Source: Lepidurus packardi
Taxonomy: Eukaryota > Arthropoda > Branchiopoda > Notostraca > Triopsidae
Direction of reading: 5' to 3'
DNA length: 64,000 bases
NCBI GenBank assembly: GCA_023053545.1
Contig: JAKZAN010000047.1
Location: 434,001 to 498,000, forward strand
The notes below the pieces were generated by a model. It did no database searches and had not been told where the DNA came from. It saw only the letters and a list, made by a program, of their open reading frames with translations. The position numbers were made by a program, and so were the translations under genes. Shown here piece by piece: positions 33,601 through 46,037 of this stretch (its first letter is position 1; each line of letters starts with the position of its first letter).

Positions 33601-36600
33601 AATTAAGGATTTAATTCAGTCCGTAAGGAATTAATTCAGTCCGTAAGGAATTAATTCAGTCCGTAAGGAATTATTTCAGTACGTAAGGAATTAATTCAGT
33701 CCGTAAGGAATAACTTCAATACGTAAGGAAATAATTCAGTCTGTAATGGATTAATTAAGTCCGTAATGAATAAATTCAGTCCGTAAGGAATTAATAAAAT
33801 CCGTACGGAATTAATTCAGTTCGTAAGGAATTTATTCAGTCCGTAAGGAATTAATAAAATCCGTACGGAATTAATTCAGTTCGTAAGGAATTTATTCAGT
33901 CCGTAAGGAATTAACAAAATCCGTACGGAATTAATTCAGACCGTAAGGAATTAATAAAGTACGTAAGGAATTAATTAAGTCCGAAAGGAATTAATTCAGT
34001 CCGTAAGGAATTAATTCAGTCTGTAAAGATATAAATTCAGTCCGTAAGGAATTAATTCAGTCAGTAAGGAATTAATTCAGTCCGTAAGGAATTAATTCAG
34101 TCCGTAAGGAATTAATTCAGTCCGTAAGGATTTAATTCAGTCCGTCAGGTATTAATTCAGTCCGTAAGGAATTAATTCAGTCCGTAAGGAATTAATTCAG
34201 TCCGTAAGGAATTAATTCAGTCCGTAAGGAATAAGTTCAGTACGTAAGGAATTAATTCAGTCCGTAATCGATTAATTAAGTCCGTAATGAATTAATTCAG
34301 TCCGTAAGGAATTTATTCAGTCCGTAAGGAATTAATAAAATCCGTACGGAATTAATTCAGTTCGTAAGGAATTTATTCAGTCCGTAAGGAATTAATAAAA
34401 TCCGTACGGAATTAAGTCAGTCCGTAAGGAATTAATAAAATCCGTACGGAATTAATTCAGACCGTAAGGAATTAATAAAGTACGTAAGGAATTAATTAAG
34501 TCCGTAAGGAATTAATTCAGTCCGTAAGGAATTAATTCAGTCCGAAAGGAATTAATTCAGTCCGTAAGGAATTAATTCAGTCCGAAAGGAATTAATTCAG
34601 TCCGTAAGGAATTAATTCAGTCCGTAAGGATTTAATTCAGTCAGTAAGGAATTAATTCAGTCCGTAAGGAATTAATTCAGTCCGTAAGGAATTAATTCAG
34701 TCCGTAAGGAATTAATTCAGTCCGTAAGGTATTAATTCAGTCCGTAAGGATTTAATTCAGTCCGTAAGGTATTAATTCAGTCCGTAAGGAATTAATTCAG
34801 TCCGTAAGGAATTAATTCAGTCTGTAATGGATTAATTAAGTCCGTAATGAATAAATTCAGTCCGTAAGGAATTAATAAAATCCGTACGGAATTAATTCAG
34901 TTCGTAAGGAATTTATTCAGTCCGTAAGGAATTAATAAAATCCGTACGGAATTAATTCAGTCCGTAAGGAATTAATAAAATCCGTACGGAATTAATTCAG
35001 ACCGTAAGGAATTAATTAAGTACGTAAGGAATTAATTAAGTCCGTAAGGAATTAATTCAGTCCGTAAGGAATTAATTCAGTCCGTAAGGAATTAATTCAG
35101 TCTGTAATGGATTAATTAAGTCCGTAATCGATTAATTAATTCCGTAATGAATTAATTCAGTCCGTATGAAATTAATTCAGTCCGTAAGGAATTAATTAAG
35201 GAATTAATTCAGTCCGTAAGGAATTAATTCAGTCCGTAAGGAATTATTTCAGTATGTAAGGAAATAATTCAGTCCGTAAGTAATTAATTCAGTCCGTAAG
35301 GAATAACTTCAGTACGTAAAGAAATAATTCAGTCCGAAATGGATTAATTAAGTCCGTAATGAATTAATTCAGTCCGTAAGGAATTAATAAAATCCGTACG
35401 GAATTAATTCAGACCGTAAGGAATTAATTAAGTACGTAAGGAATTAATTCAGTCCGTAAGTAGTTAATTCAGTAAGAAAGGAATTCAATAAATCCTAAAG
35501 AATTAATTCAGTCAGTAAGGAATTAATTCAGTCCGTAAGGAATTAATTCAGTCCGTAATCGATTAATTAAGTCCGTAAGGAATTAATTCAGTCCGTATGA
35601 AATTAATTCAGTCCGTAAGGAATTAATTCAGTCCGTAAGGAATTAATTCAGTCAGTAAGGAATTAATTCAGTCCTTAAGGAATTAATTCAGTCTGTAATC
35701 GATTAATTAAGTCCGTAATGAATTAATTCAGTCCGTATGAAATTAATTCAGTCCGTAAGGAATTAACTCAGTCCGTAAGGAATTAATTCAGTCCGTAAGG
35801 AATTATTTCAGTCCGTAATTAATTAATTAAGTCCGTAGGGAATTATTTCAGTCCGTAATTAATTAATTCATTCCTTACGGAACTAATTAAGTCCATAAGG
35901 AATTAATTCAGTCTTTAAGGAATTAATTCAGTCCGTAAAGAATTAATTCAGTCCGTAAGGAATTAATTCAGTTCGTAAGGAATTAATTCAGTCCGTAAGG
36001 AATTAATAAAATCCGTACGGAATTAATTCAGACCGTTAGGAATTAATTAAGTACGTAAGGAATTAATTAAGTCCGTAAGGAATTAATTCAGTCCGTAAGG
36101 AATTAATTCAGTCCGTAAGGAATTATTTCAGTACGTAAGGAATTAATTCAGTCCGTAAGGAATAACTTCAATACGTAAGGAAATAATTCAGTCTGTAATG
36201 GATTAATTAAGTCCGTAATGAATAAATTCAGTCCGTAAGGAATTAATAAAATCCGTACGGAATTAATTCAGTTCGTAAGGAATTTATTCAGTCCGTAAGG
36301 AATTAATAAAATCCGTACGGAATTAATTCAGTCCGTAAGGAATTAATAAAATCCGTACGGAATTAATTCAGACCGTAAGGAATTAATAAAGTACGTAAGG
36401 AATTAATTAAGTCCGAAAGGAATTAATTCAGTCCGTAAGGAATTAATTCAGTCAGTAAGGAATTAATTCAGTCCGTAAGGAATTAATTCAGTCCGTAAGG
36501 AATTAATTCAGTCCGTAAGGATTTAATTCAGTCCGTCAGGTATTAATTCAGTCCGTAAGGAATTAATTCAGTCCGTAAGGAATTAATTCAGTCCGTAAGG

Positions 36601-37532
36601 AATTAATTCAGTCCGTAAGGAATAAGTTCAGTACGTAAGGAATTAATTCAGTCCGTAATCGATTAATTAAGTCCGTAATGAATTAATTCAGTCCGTAAGG
36701 AATTTATTCAGTCCGTAAGGAATTAATAAAATCCGTACGGAATTAATTCAGTTCGTAAGGAATTTATTCAGTCCGTAAGGAATTAATAAAATCCGTACGG
36801 AATTAATTCAGTCCGTAAGGAATTAATAAAATCCGTACGGAATTAATTCAGACCGTAAGGAATTAATAAAGTACGTAAGGAATTAATTAAGTCCGTAAGG
36901 AATTAATTCAGTCCGTAAGGAATTAATTCAGTCCGAAAGGAATTAATTCAGTCCGTAAGGATTTAATTCAGTCCGAAAGGAATTAATTCAGTCCGTAAAG
37001 AATTAATTCAGTCCGTAAGGATTTAATTCAGTCAGTAAGGAATTAATTCAGTCCGTAAGGAATTAATTCAGTCCATAAGGAATTAATTCAGTCCGTAAGG
37101 ATTTAATTCAGTCCGTAAGGTATTAATTCAGTCCGTAAGGAATTAATTCAGTCCGTAAGGAATTAATTCAGTCTGTAATGGATTAATTAAGTCCGTAATG
37201 AATAAATTCATTCCGTAAGGAATTAATAAAATCCGTACGGAATTAATTCAGTTCGTAAGGAATTTATTCAGTCCGTAAGGAATTAATAAAATCCGTACGG
37301 AATTAATTCAGTCCGTAAGGAATTAATAAAATCCGTACGGAATTAATTCAGACCGTAAGGAATTAATTAAGTACGTAAGGAATTAATTAAGTCCGTAAGG
37401 AATTAATTCAGTCCGTAAGGAATTAATTCAGTCCGTAAGGAATTAATTCAGTCTGTAATGGATTAATTAAGTCCGTAATCGATTAATTAAGTCCGTAATG
37501 AATTAATTCAGTCCGTATGAAAATAATTCAGT
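33601..37532. repeat. Array segment E1: lead-in to the 4.2-4.3-kb units
   Basis: This segment is rich in the palindromic variant TCCGTACGGA, often in successive monomers alternating with GTTCGTAAGGAATTTATT. Two related stretches (about 33,720-35,200 and 36,170-37,540) share the same variant order as the 4.2-4.3-kb units. One inverted monomer lies at 35,871, and a 59-bp cassette near 35,455 is joined to a flank different from the usual one. Confidence 0.7.
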
Positions 37533-40500
37533 CCGTAAGAAATTAATTAAGGAATTAATTCAGTCCGTAAGGAATTAAATCAGTCCGTAAGGAATTATTT
37601 CAGTATGTAAGGAAATAATTCAGTCCGTAAGTAATTAATTCAGTCCGTAAGGAATAACTTCAGTACGTAAAGAAATAATTCAGTCCGAAATGGATTAATT
37701 AAGTCCGTAATGAATTAATTCAGTCCGTAAGGAATTAATAAAATCCGTACGGAATTAATTCAGACCGTAAGGAATTAATTAAGTACGTAAGGAATTAATT
37801 CAGTCCGTAAGGAATTCATTCAGTCCGTAAGTAGTTAATTCAGTAAGAAAGGAATTCAATAAATCCTAAAGAATTAATTCAGTCAGTAAGGAATTAATTC
37901 AGTCCGTAAGGAATTAACTCAGTCCGTAATCGATTAATTAAGTCCGTAAGGAATTAATTCAGTCCGTATGAAATTAATTCAGTCCGTAAGGAATTAATTC
38001 AGTCCGTAAGGAATTAATTCAGTCAGTAAGGAATTAATTCAGTCCGTAAGGAATTAATTCAGTCCGTAATCGATTAATTAAGTCCGTAATGAATTAATTC
38101 AGTCCGTATGAAATTAATTCAGTCCGTAAGGAATTAACTCAGTCCGTAAGGAATTAATTCAGTCCGTAAGGAATTATTTCAGTCCGTAATTAATTATTCA
38201 GTCCGTAGGGAATTATTTCAGTCCGTAATTAATTAATTCATTCCTTACGGAACTAATTAAGTCCATAAGGAATTAATTCAGTCTTTAGGGAATTAATTCA
38301 GTCCGTAAAGAATTAATTCAGTCCGTAAGGAATTAATTCAGTTCGTAAGGAATTAATTCAGTCCGTAAGGAATTAATAAAATCCGTACGGAATTAATTCA
38401 GACCGTAAGGAATTAATTAAGTACGTAAGGAATTAATTAAGTCCGTAAGGAATTAATTCAGTCCGTAAGGAATTAATTCAGTCCGTAAGGAATTAATTCA
38501 GTCAGTAAGGAATTAATTCAGTCCGTAAGGAATTAATTCAGTCCGTAAGGAATTAATTCAGTCCGTAAGGATTTCATTCAGTCCGTAAGGTATAAATTCA
38601 GTCCGTAAGGAATTAATTCAGTCCGTAAGGAATTAATTCAGTCCGTAAGGAATTAATTCAGTCCGTAAGGAATTAATTCAGTCCGTAAGATATTAATTCA
38701 GTCCGTAAGGAATTATTTCAGTCCTTAATTAATTAATTCATTCCTTACGGAACTAATTAAGTCCATAAGGAATTAATTCAGTCTTTAAGGAATTAATTCA
38801 GTCCGTAAAGAATTAATTCAGTCCGTAAGGAATTAATTCAGTTCGTAAGGAATTAATTCAGTCCGTAAGGAATTAATAAAATCCGTACGGAATTAATTCA
38901 GACCGTAAGGAATTAATTAAGTACGTAAGGAATTAATTAAGTCCGTAAGGAATTAATTCAGTCCGTAAGGAATTAATTCAGTCCGTAAGGAATTAATAAA
39001 ATCCGTACGGAATTAATTCAGACCGTAAGGAATTAATAAAGTACGTAAGGAATTAATTAAGTCCGAAAGGAATTAATTCAGTCCGTAAGGAATTAATTCA
39101 GTCTGTAACGAATTAATTCAGTCCGTAAGGAATTAATTCAGTCAGTAAGGAATTAATTCAGTCCGTAAGGAATTAATTCAGTCCGTAAGGAATTAATTCA
39201 GTCCGTAAGGATTTAATTCAGTCCGTCAGGTAATTAATTCAGTCCGTAAGGAATTAATTCAGTCCGTAAGGAATTAATTCAGTCCGTAAGGAATTAATTC
39301 AGTCCGTAAGGAATAAGTTCAGTACGTAAGGAATTAATTCAGTCCGTAATCGATTAATTAAGTCCGTAATGAATTAATTCAGTCCGTAAGGAATTTATTC
39401 AGTCCGTAAGGAATTAATAAAATCCGTACGGAATTAATTCAGTTCGTAAGGAATTTATTCAGTCCGTAAGGAATTAATAAAATCCGTACGGAATTAATTC
39501 AGTCCGTAAGGAATTAATAAAATCCGTACGGAATTAATTCAGACCGTAAGGAATTAATAAAGTACGTAAGGAATTAATTAAGTCCGAAAGGATTTAATTC
39601 AGTCCGTAAGGAATTAATTCAGTTTGTAAGGAATTAATTCAGTCCGTAAGGAATTAATTCAGTCAGTAAGGAATTAATTCAGTCCGTAAGGAATTAATTC
39701 AGTCCGTAAGGAATTAATTCAGTCCGTAAGGATTTAGTTCAGTCCGTCAGGTATTAATTCAGTCCGTAAGGAATTAATTCAGTCCGTAAGGAATAACTTC
39801 AGTACATAAGGAAATAATTCAGTCCGTAATGGATTAATTAAGTCCGTAATGAATTAATTCAGTCCGTAAGGAATTAATAAAATCCGTACGGAATTAATTC
39901 AGACCGTAAGGAATTAATTAAGTACGTAAGGAATTAACTAAGTCCGAAAGGAATTAATTCAGTCCGTAAGGAATTAATTCAGTCCTTAAGGAACTAATTC
40001 AGTCCGTAAGAAATTAATTCAGTCCGTAAGGATTTAATTCAGTCAGTAAGGAATTAATTCAGTCCGTAATTAATTAATTCAGTCCGTAAGGAATTCATTC
40101 AGTCCGTAAGGATTTAATTCAGTCAGTAAGGTATTAATTCAGTCCGTAAGGAATTAATTCAGTCCGTAAGGAATTAATTAAGGATTTAATTCAGTCCGTA
40201 AGGAATTAATTCAGTCCGTAAGGAATTAATTCAGTCCGTAAGGAATTATTTCAGTACGTAAGGAATTAATTCAGTCCGTAAGGAATAACTTCAATACGTA
40301 AGGAAATAATTCAGTCTGTAATGGATTAATTAAGTCCGTAATGAATAAATTCAGTCCGTAAGGAATTAATAAAATCCGTACGGAATTAATTCCGTTCGTA
40401 AGGAATTTATTCAGTCCGTAAGGAATTAATAAAATCCGTACGGAATTAATTCAGTTCGTAAGGAATTTATTCAGTCCGTAAGGAATTAACAAAATCCGTA

Positions 40501-43500
40501 CGGAATTAATTCAGACCGTAAGGAATTAATAAAGTACGTAAGGAATTAATTAAGTCCGAAAGGAATTAATTCAGTCCGTAAGGAATTAATTCAGTCTGTA
40601 AGGAATTAATAAAATCCGTACGGAATTAATTCAGTCCGTAAGGAATTAATAAAATCCGTACGGAATTAATTCAGACCGTAAGGAATTAATAAAGTACGTA
40701 AGGAATTAATTAAGTCCGAAAGGAATTAATTCAGTCCGTAAGGAATTAATTCAGTCTGTAAGGAATTAATTCAGTCCGTAAGGAATTAATTCAGTCAGTA
40801 AGGAATTAATTCAGTCCGTAAGGAATTAATTCAGTCCGTAAGGAATTAATTCAGTCCGTAAGGATTTAATTCAGTCCGTCAGGTATTAATTCAGTCCGTA
40901 AGGAATTAATTCAGTCCGTAAGGAATTAATTCAGTCCGTAAGGAATTAATTCAGTCCGTAAGGAATAAGTTCAGTACGTAAGGAATTAATTCAGTCCGTA
41001 ATCGATTAATTAAGTCCGTAATGAATTAATTCAGTCCGTAAGGAATTTATTCAGTCCGTAAGGAATTAATAAAATCCGTACGGAATTAATTCAGTTCGTA
41101 AGGAATTTATTCAGTCCGTAAGGAATTAATAAAATCCGTACGGAATTAATTCAGTCCGTAAGGAATTAATAAAATCCGTACGGAAATAATTCAGACCGTA
41201 AGGAATTAATAAAGTACGTAAGGAATTAATTAAGTCCGTAAGGAATTAATTCAGTCCGTAAGGAATTAATTCAGTCCGAAAGGAATTAATTCAGTCCGTA
41301 AGGATTTAATTCAGTCCGAAAGGAATTAATTCAGTCCGTAAAGAATTAATTCAGTCCGTAAGGATTTAATTCAGTCAGTAAGGAATTAATTCAGTCCGTA
41401 AGGAATTAATTCAGTCCATAAGGAATTAATTCAGTCCGTAAGGATTTAATTCAGTCCGTAAGGTATTAATTCAGTCCGTAAGGAATTAATTCAGTCCGTA
41501 AGGAATTAATTCAGTCTGTAATGGATTAATTAAGTCCGTAATGAATAAATTCAGTCCGTAAGGAATTAATAAAATCCGTACGGAATTAATTCAGTTCGTA
41601 AGGAATTTATTCAGTCCGTAAGGAATTAATAAAATCCGTACGGAATTAATTCAGTCCGTAAGGAATTAATAAAATCCGTACGGAATTAATTCAGACCGTA
41701 AGGAATTAATTAAGTACGTAAGGAATTAATTAAGTCCGTAAGGAATTAATTCAGTCCGTAAGGAATTAATTCAGTCCGTAAGGAATTAATTCAGTCTGTA
41801 ATGGATTAATTAAGTCCGTAATCGATTAATTAAGTCCGTAATGAATTAATTCAGTCCGTATGAAAATAATTCAGTCCGTAAGAAATTAATTAAGGAATTA
41901 ATTCAGTCCGTAAGGAATTAAATCAGTCCGTAAGGAATTATTTCAGTATGTAAGGAAATAATTCAGTCCGTAAGTAATTAATTCAGTCCGTAAGGAATAA
42001 CTTCAGTACGTAAAGAAATAATTCAGTCCGAAATGGATTAATTAAGTCCGTAATGAATTAATTCAGTCCGTAAGGAATTAATAAAATCCGTACGGAATTA
42101 ATTCAGACCGTAAGGAATTAATTAAGTACGTAAGGAATTAATTCAGTCCGTAAGGAATTCATTCAGTCCGTAAGTAGTTAATTCAGTAAGAAAGGAATTC
42201 AATAAATCCTAAAGAATTAATTCAGTCAGTAAGGAATTAATTCAGTCCGTAAGGAATTAACTCAGTCCGTAATCGATTAATTAAGTCCGTAAGGAATTAA
42301 TTCAGTCCGTATGAAATTAATTCAGTCCGTAAGGAATTAATTCAGTCCGTAAGGAATTAATTCAGTCAGTAAGGAATTAATTCAGTCCGTAAGGAATTAA
42401 TTCAGTCCGTAATCGATTAATTAAGTCCGTAATGAATTAATTCAGTCCGTATGAAATTAATTCAGTCCGTAAGGAATTAACTCAGTCCGTAAGGAATTAA
42501 TTCAGTCCGTAAGGAATTATTTCAGTCCGTAATTAATTATTCAGTCCGTAGGGAATTATTTCAGTCCGTAATTAATTAATTCATTCCTTACGGAACTAAT
42601 TAAGTCCATAAGGAATTAATTCAGTCTTTAGGGAATTAATTCAGTCCGTAAAGAATTAATTCAGTCCGTAATGAATTAATTCAGTTCGTAAGGAATTAAT
42701 TCAGTCCGTAAGGAATTAATAAAATCCGTACGGAATTAATACAGACCGTAAGGAATTAATTAAGTACGTAAGGAATTAATTAAGTCCGTAAGGAATTAAT
42801 TCAGTCCGTAAGGAATTAATTCAGTCCGTAAGGAATTAATTCAGTCAGTAAGGAATTAATTCAGTCCGTAAGGAATTAATTCAGTCCGTAAGGAATTAAT
42901 TCAGTCCGTAAGGATTTCATTCAGTCCGTAAGGTATAAATTCAGTCCGTAAGGAATTAATTCAGTCCGTAAGGAATTAATTCAGTCCGTAAGGAATTAAT
43001 TCAGTCCGTAAGGAATTAATTCAGTCCGTAAGATATTAATTCAGTCCGTAAGGAATTATTTCAGTCCTTAATTAATTAATTCATTCCTTACGGAACTAAT
43101 TAAGTCCATAAGGAATTAATTCAGTCTTTAAGGAATTAATTCAGTCCGTAAAGAATTAATTCAGTCCGTAAGGAATTAATTCAGTTCGTAAGGAATTAAT
43201 TCAGTCCGTAAGGAATTAATAAAATCCGTACGGAATTAATTCAGACCGTAAGGAATTAATTAAGTACGTAAGGAATTAATTAAGTCCGTAAGGAATTAAT
43301 TCAGTCCGTAAGGAATTAATTCAGTCCGTAAGGAATTAATAAAATCCGTACTGAATTAATTCAGACCGTAAGGAATTAATAAAGTACGTAAGGAATTAAT
43401 TAAGTCCGAAAGGAATTAATTCAGTCCGTAAGGAATTAATTCAGTCTGTAACGAATTAATTCAGTCCGTAAGGAATTAATTCAGTCAGTAAGGAATTAAT

Positions 43501-46037
43501 TCAGTCCGTAAGGAATTAATTCAGTCCGTAAGGAATTAATTCAGTCCGTAAGGATTTAATTCAGTCCGTCAGGTATTAATTCAGTCCGTAAGGAATTAAT
43601 TCAGTCCGTAAGGAATTAATTCAGTCCGTATGGAATTAATTCAGTCCGTAAGGAATAAGTTCAGTACGTAAGGAATTAATTCAGTCCGTAATCGATTAAT
43701 TAAGTCCGTAATGAATTAATTCAGTCCGTAAGGAATTTATTCAGTCCGTAAGGAATTAATAAAATCCGTACGGAATTAATTCAGTTCGTAAGGAATTTAT
43801 TCAGTCCGTAAGGAATTAATAAAATCCGTACGGAATTAATTCAGTCCGTAAGGAATTAATAAAATCCGTACGGAATTAATTCAGACCGTAAGGAATTAAT
43901 AAAGTACGTAAGGAATTAATTAAGTCCGAAAGGATTTAATTCAGTCCGTAAGGAATTAATTCAGTTTGTAAGGAATTAATTCAGTCCGTAAGGAATTAAT
44001 TCAGTCAGTAAGGAATTAATTCAGTCCGTAAGGAATTAATTCAGTCCGTAAGGAATTAATTCAGTCCGTAAGGATTTAGTTCAGTCCGTCAGGTATTAAT
44101 TCAGTCCGTAAGGAATTAATTCAGTCCGTAAGGAATAACTTCAGTACATAAGGAAATAATTCAGTCCGTAATGGATTAATTAAGTCCGTAATGAATTAAT
44201 TCAGTCCGTAAGGAATTAATAAAATCCGTACGGAATTAATTCAGACCGTAAGGAATTAATTAAGTACGTAAGGAATTAACTAAGTCCGAAAGGAATTAAT
44301 TCAGTCCGTAAGGAATTAATTCAGTCCTTAAGGAACTAATTCAGTCCGTAAGAAATTAATTCAGTCCGTAAGGATTTAATTCAGTCAGTAAGGAATTAAT
44401 TCAGTCCGTAATTAATTAATTCAGTCCGTAAGGAATTCATTCAGTCCGTAAGGATTTAATTCAGTCAGTAAGGTATTAATTCAGTCCGTAAGGAATTAAT
44501 TCAGTCCGTAAGGAATTAATTAAGGATTTAATTCAGTCCGTAAGGAATTAATTCAGTCCGTAAGGAATTAATTCAGTCCGTAAGGAATTATTTCAGTACG
44601 TAAGGAATTAATTCAGTCCGTAAGGAATAACTTCAATACGTAAGGAAATAATTCAGTCTGTAATGGATTAATTAAGTCCGTAATGAATAAATTCAGTCCG
44701 TAAGGAATTAATAAAATCCGTACGGAATTAATTCAGTTCGTAAGGAATTTATTCAGTCCGTAAGGAATTAATAAAATCCGTACGGAATTAATTCAGTCCG
44801 TAAGGAATTAATAAAATCCGTACGGAATTAATTCAGACCGTAAGGAATTAATAAAGTACGTAAGGAATTAATTAAGTCCGAAAGGAATTAATTCAGTCCG
44901 TAAGGAATTAATTCAGTCTGTAAGGAATTAATTCAGTCCGTAAGGAATTAATTCAGTCAGTAAGGAATTAATTCAGTCCGTAAGGAATTAATTCAGTCCG
45001 TAAGGAATTAATTCAGTCCGTAAGGATTTAATTCAGTCCGTCAGGTATTAATTCAGTCCGTAAGGAATTAATTCAGTCCGTAAGGAATTAATTCAGTCCG
45101 TAAGGAATTAATTCAGTCCGTAAGGAATAAGTTCAGTACGTAAGGAATTAATTCAGTCCGTAATCGATTAATTAAGTCCGTAATGAATTAATTCAGTCCG
45201 TAAGGAATTTATTCAGTCCGTAAGGAATTAATAAAATCCGTACGGAATTAATTCAGTTCGTAAGGAATTTATTCAGTCCGTAAGGAATTAATAAAATCCG
45301 TACGGAATTAATTCAGTCCGTAAGGAATTAATAAAATCCGTACGGAATTAATTCAGACCGTAAGGAATTAATAAAGTACGTAAGGAATTAATTAAGTCCG
45401 TAAGGAATTAATTCAGTCCGTAAGGAATTAATTCAGTCCGAAAGGAATTAATTCAGTCCGTAAGGATTTAATTCAGTCCGAAAGGAATTAATTCAGTCCG
45501 TAAAGAATTAATTCAGTCCGTAAGGATTTAATTCAGTCAGTAAGGAATTAATTCAGTCCGTAAGGAATTAATTCAGTCCATAAGGAATTAATTCAGTCCG
45601 TAAGGATTTAATTCAGTCCGTAAGGTATTAATTCAGTCCGTAAGGAATTAATTCAGTCCGTAAGGAATTAATTCAGTCTGTAATGGATTAATTAAGTCCT
45701 TAATGAATAAATTCAGTCCGTAAGGAATTAATAAAATCCGTACGGAATTAATTCAGTTCGTAAGGAATTTATTCAGTCCGTAAGGAATTAATAAAATCCG
45801 TACGGAATTAATTCAGTCCGTAAGGAATTAATAAAATCCGTACGGAATTAATTCAGACCGTAAGGAATTAATTAAGTACGTAAGGAATTAATTAAGTCCG
45901 TAAGGAATTAATTCAGTCCGTAAGGAATTAATTCAGTCCGTAAGGAATTAATTCAGTCTGTAATGGATTAATTAAGTCCGTAATCGATTAATTAAGTCCG
46001 TAATGAATTAATTCAGTCCGTATGAAAATAATTCAGT
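37533..46037. repeat. Two tandem 4.2-4.3-kb higher-order units
   Basis: The marker CCGTAAGAAATTAATTAAGG begins at 37,533, 41,876 and 46,038, giving units of 4,343 and 4,162 bp. The 181-bp difference is explained by one extra A near 39,231 (GGTAATTAATTC) and nine extra monomers (180 bp) within about 40,440-40,740 of the first unit. Otherwise the order of variants, the two inverted monomers per unit (38,241/38,741 and 42,584/43,084) and the 59-bp cassette (near 37,820 and 42,165) correspond. Confidence 0.85.

Noticed and set aside
37201..37220. An extra inverted monomer at AATTCATTCCGTAAGG
   Set aside because: It reads CATTCCGTAAGG, a direct-orientation monomer with a G-to-T change (AGTCC to ATTCC), not the reverse complement CATTCCTTACGG.
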